NCBI GenBank assembly: GCA_003153555.1
Contig: PLZS01000068.1
Coordinates: 174 to 64,173, forward strand
Direction: 5' to 3'
Length of the DNA: 64,000 nucleotides
Source of the DNA: Candidatus Melainabacteria bacterium
GTDB lineage: Bacteria; Cyanobacteriota; Vampirovibrionia; Obscuribacterales; Obscuribacteraceae
Shown here: piece by piece, positions 63,254 through 64,000 of the stretch
How the letters are laid out: the number at the start of each line of letters is the position of its first letter
Position numbering within the stretch: position 1 is the stretch's first letter
The notes under the pieces: model-generated
Seen by the model: the letters and a program-made list of their open reading frames with translations, nothing else
The model's database searches: none
What the model was told of the DNA's origin: nothing
Made by a program: the position numbers and the translations under genes

Positions 63254-64000
63254 ATGAATACTATTGGTGATGCGTTTTTACTGGTCGGCGTCTTTGTCGG
63301 AATAGCCTTGCTCGGCCAGGTGACAGTCAGCAGACTAGTCAAAATCGATATTTTGGAAAAGCACCATAGTGCTGGCGAAGCGATGATGGGCGTTGTCGGC
63401 ACGCTATTTTCAGTGCTTCTAGGGTTCATGGTTGCTGGCGCAATGACTAAGTATCAGGACGCACAAATGTATGGACAAATGGAAGCCAGCAACGTTGCCA
63501 GTGTGTTTCGAGCGGCGCGTGGATTATCTGATATTGATAGACCGAGAATTCGCAAACTGTGCCGCGAATATGTCGAGGATGTGATCAACAACGAATGGCC
63601 GTTGATGGAAAAAAGAGTCAAGATCAACCACGGATGGGTGACATATCAAGAATTGTGGGAGAGTGTAGTCTCGGTTGTTCCTGAAAATGATAGACAAAGC
63701 AACCTGCAACAAGGCATCATCAGTTCAATGCAAAGCCTTGGCGAACAGCGTCGAGCCCGCATTCTTTTGAGCCAAACCAATACGCCCAATGCACTTTGGG
63801 TGATCATCGGTTTTGGTGCACTTATAACGGTTGCCTTCACGTACATCTTTGCGTCGCAGTTTCCGAAAGTGCAGGGCGTTATGACCACCCTTGTTGCTGC
63901 CGCTATGGCACTCAATATTTGGCTTCTGTCAGCATACAGCAGTCCATACAGCGGTGAGCTGAGGATCAAACCAACCATGTTTGAACTATTGAAAGAGTCC
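63254..64000 (+). CDS. DUF4239 membrane protein, cut by window end
   Basis: The frame is open from the ATG at 63254 to the last base (249 codons), preceded by GAAGG. Helices are at the start (AFLLVGVFVGIALLGQVTV) and MMGVVGTLFSVLLGFMVAGA, a cytoplasmic region (EASNVASVFRAARGLSD, RPRIRKLCREYVEDVIN), then ALWVIIGFGALITVAFTYIF and TLVAAAMALNIWLLSAYSSP. This is the bestrophin-like DUF4239 family, as in the gene at 26514. It lies 20 bp after the RND pump, so probably in the same operon. The C-terminus is outside the window. Confidence 0.82.
   Translation, partial: MNTIGDAFLLVGVFVGIALLGQVTVSRLVKIDILEKHHSAGEAMMGVVGTLFSVLLGFMVAGAMTKYQDAQMYGQMEASNVASVFRAARGLSDIDRPRIRKLCREYVEDVINNEWPLMEKRVKINHGWVTYQELWESVVSVVPENDRQSNLQQGIISSMQSLGEQRRARILLSQTNTPNALWVIIGFGALITVAFTYIFASQFPKVQGVMTTLVAAAMALNIWLLSAYSSPYSGELRIKPTMFELLKES

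Overview
This 64 kb window looks like a chromosomal stretch of a Gram-negative-type bacterium with moderate GC, many secreted proteins with signal peptides, tetratricopeptide (TPR) proteins, a TPR-caspase protein, a membrane Ser/Thr kinase with TPRs, and several large proteins I cannot place in a family. That mixture is familiar from non-photosynthetic Cyanobacteriota (Vampirovibrionia/Melainabacteria, Obscuribacterales-like). This is inference only: no rRNA or taxonomic marker gene is present. No tRNA, rRNA, CRISPR array or complete insertion sequence was seen.

Layout. 0-6 kb: the tail of an incoming gene, a secreted Thr/Ala/Pro-rich protein, a decayed TPR fragment, a toxin-antitoxin pair (RelE-type toxin first, XRE antitoxin second) under a 15-bp perfect palindrome, and a two-gene unit of a secreted polysaccharide deacetylase-like protein and a secreted amidohydrolase. 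5.3-10 kb: a secreted protein gene present twice (second copy frameshifted) around a 303-bp MITE-like element, a PDZ protein and a Kef-type antiporter. 10-18.2 kb: GlpT, REP-like palindromes, an alpha/beta hydrolase, a double histidine kinase whose two halves look catalytically complementary, gene debris, and a CDP-paratose-epimerase-like gene with a GT2 glycosyltransferase. 18.3-24.3 kb: a katG remnant, an AbiE type IV toxin-antitoxin pair, an ARPP-1-like secreted protein, and a half-size BrnT-like ORF coupled to a ribbon-helix-helix antitoxin.

24.4-35.6 kb: an ST7-like TPR protein, a secreted leucine-rich-repeat protein, DUF4239 and DUF7079 proteins, a GT39-like glycosyltransferase, a Spy/CpxP-like protein with a 36-bp tandem repeat, a BNR-repeat protein, a lipase-like hydrolase and a Uma2-type nuclease. 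35.7-45.2 kb: an orphan GspE/PilB N-domain protein, a TPR-membrane protein, a DUF900-like hydrolase, the TPR-caspase, a deletion-fused caspase remnant, and two lineage-specific proteins. 45.3-50.6 kb: an antiporter fused to a universal-stress domain, a DUF2330 protein and small membrane or secreted proteins.

50.6-54.3 kb is a four-gene minus-strand metal cassette: a His-rich secreted protein, a DUF5132-like His-tailed membrane protein, an HMA_2-like protein, and a P1B-type ATPase without a Cys-Pro motif. 54.6-64 kb holds a broken AlkD-like gene, an unknown protein, a Ser/Thr kinase, and an RND efflux operon (adaptor plus pump) followed by a DUF4239 membrane protein cut by the window end. Recurrent gene decay (TPR fragment, duplicated secreted protein, recD2 fragment, katG, brnT-like, caspase, alkD-like) marks an active, rearranging accessory region.
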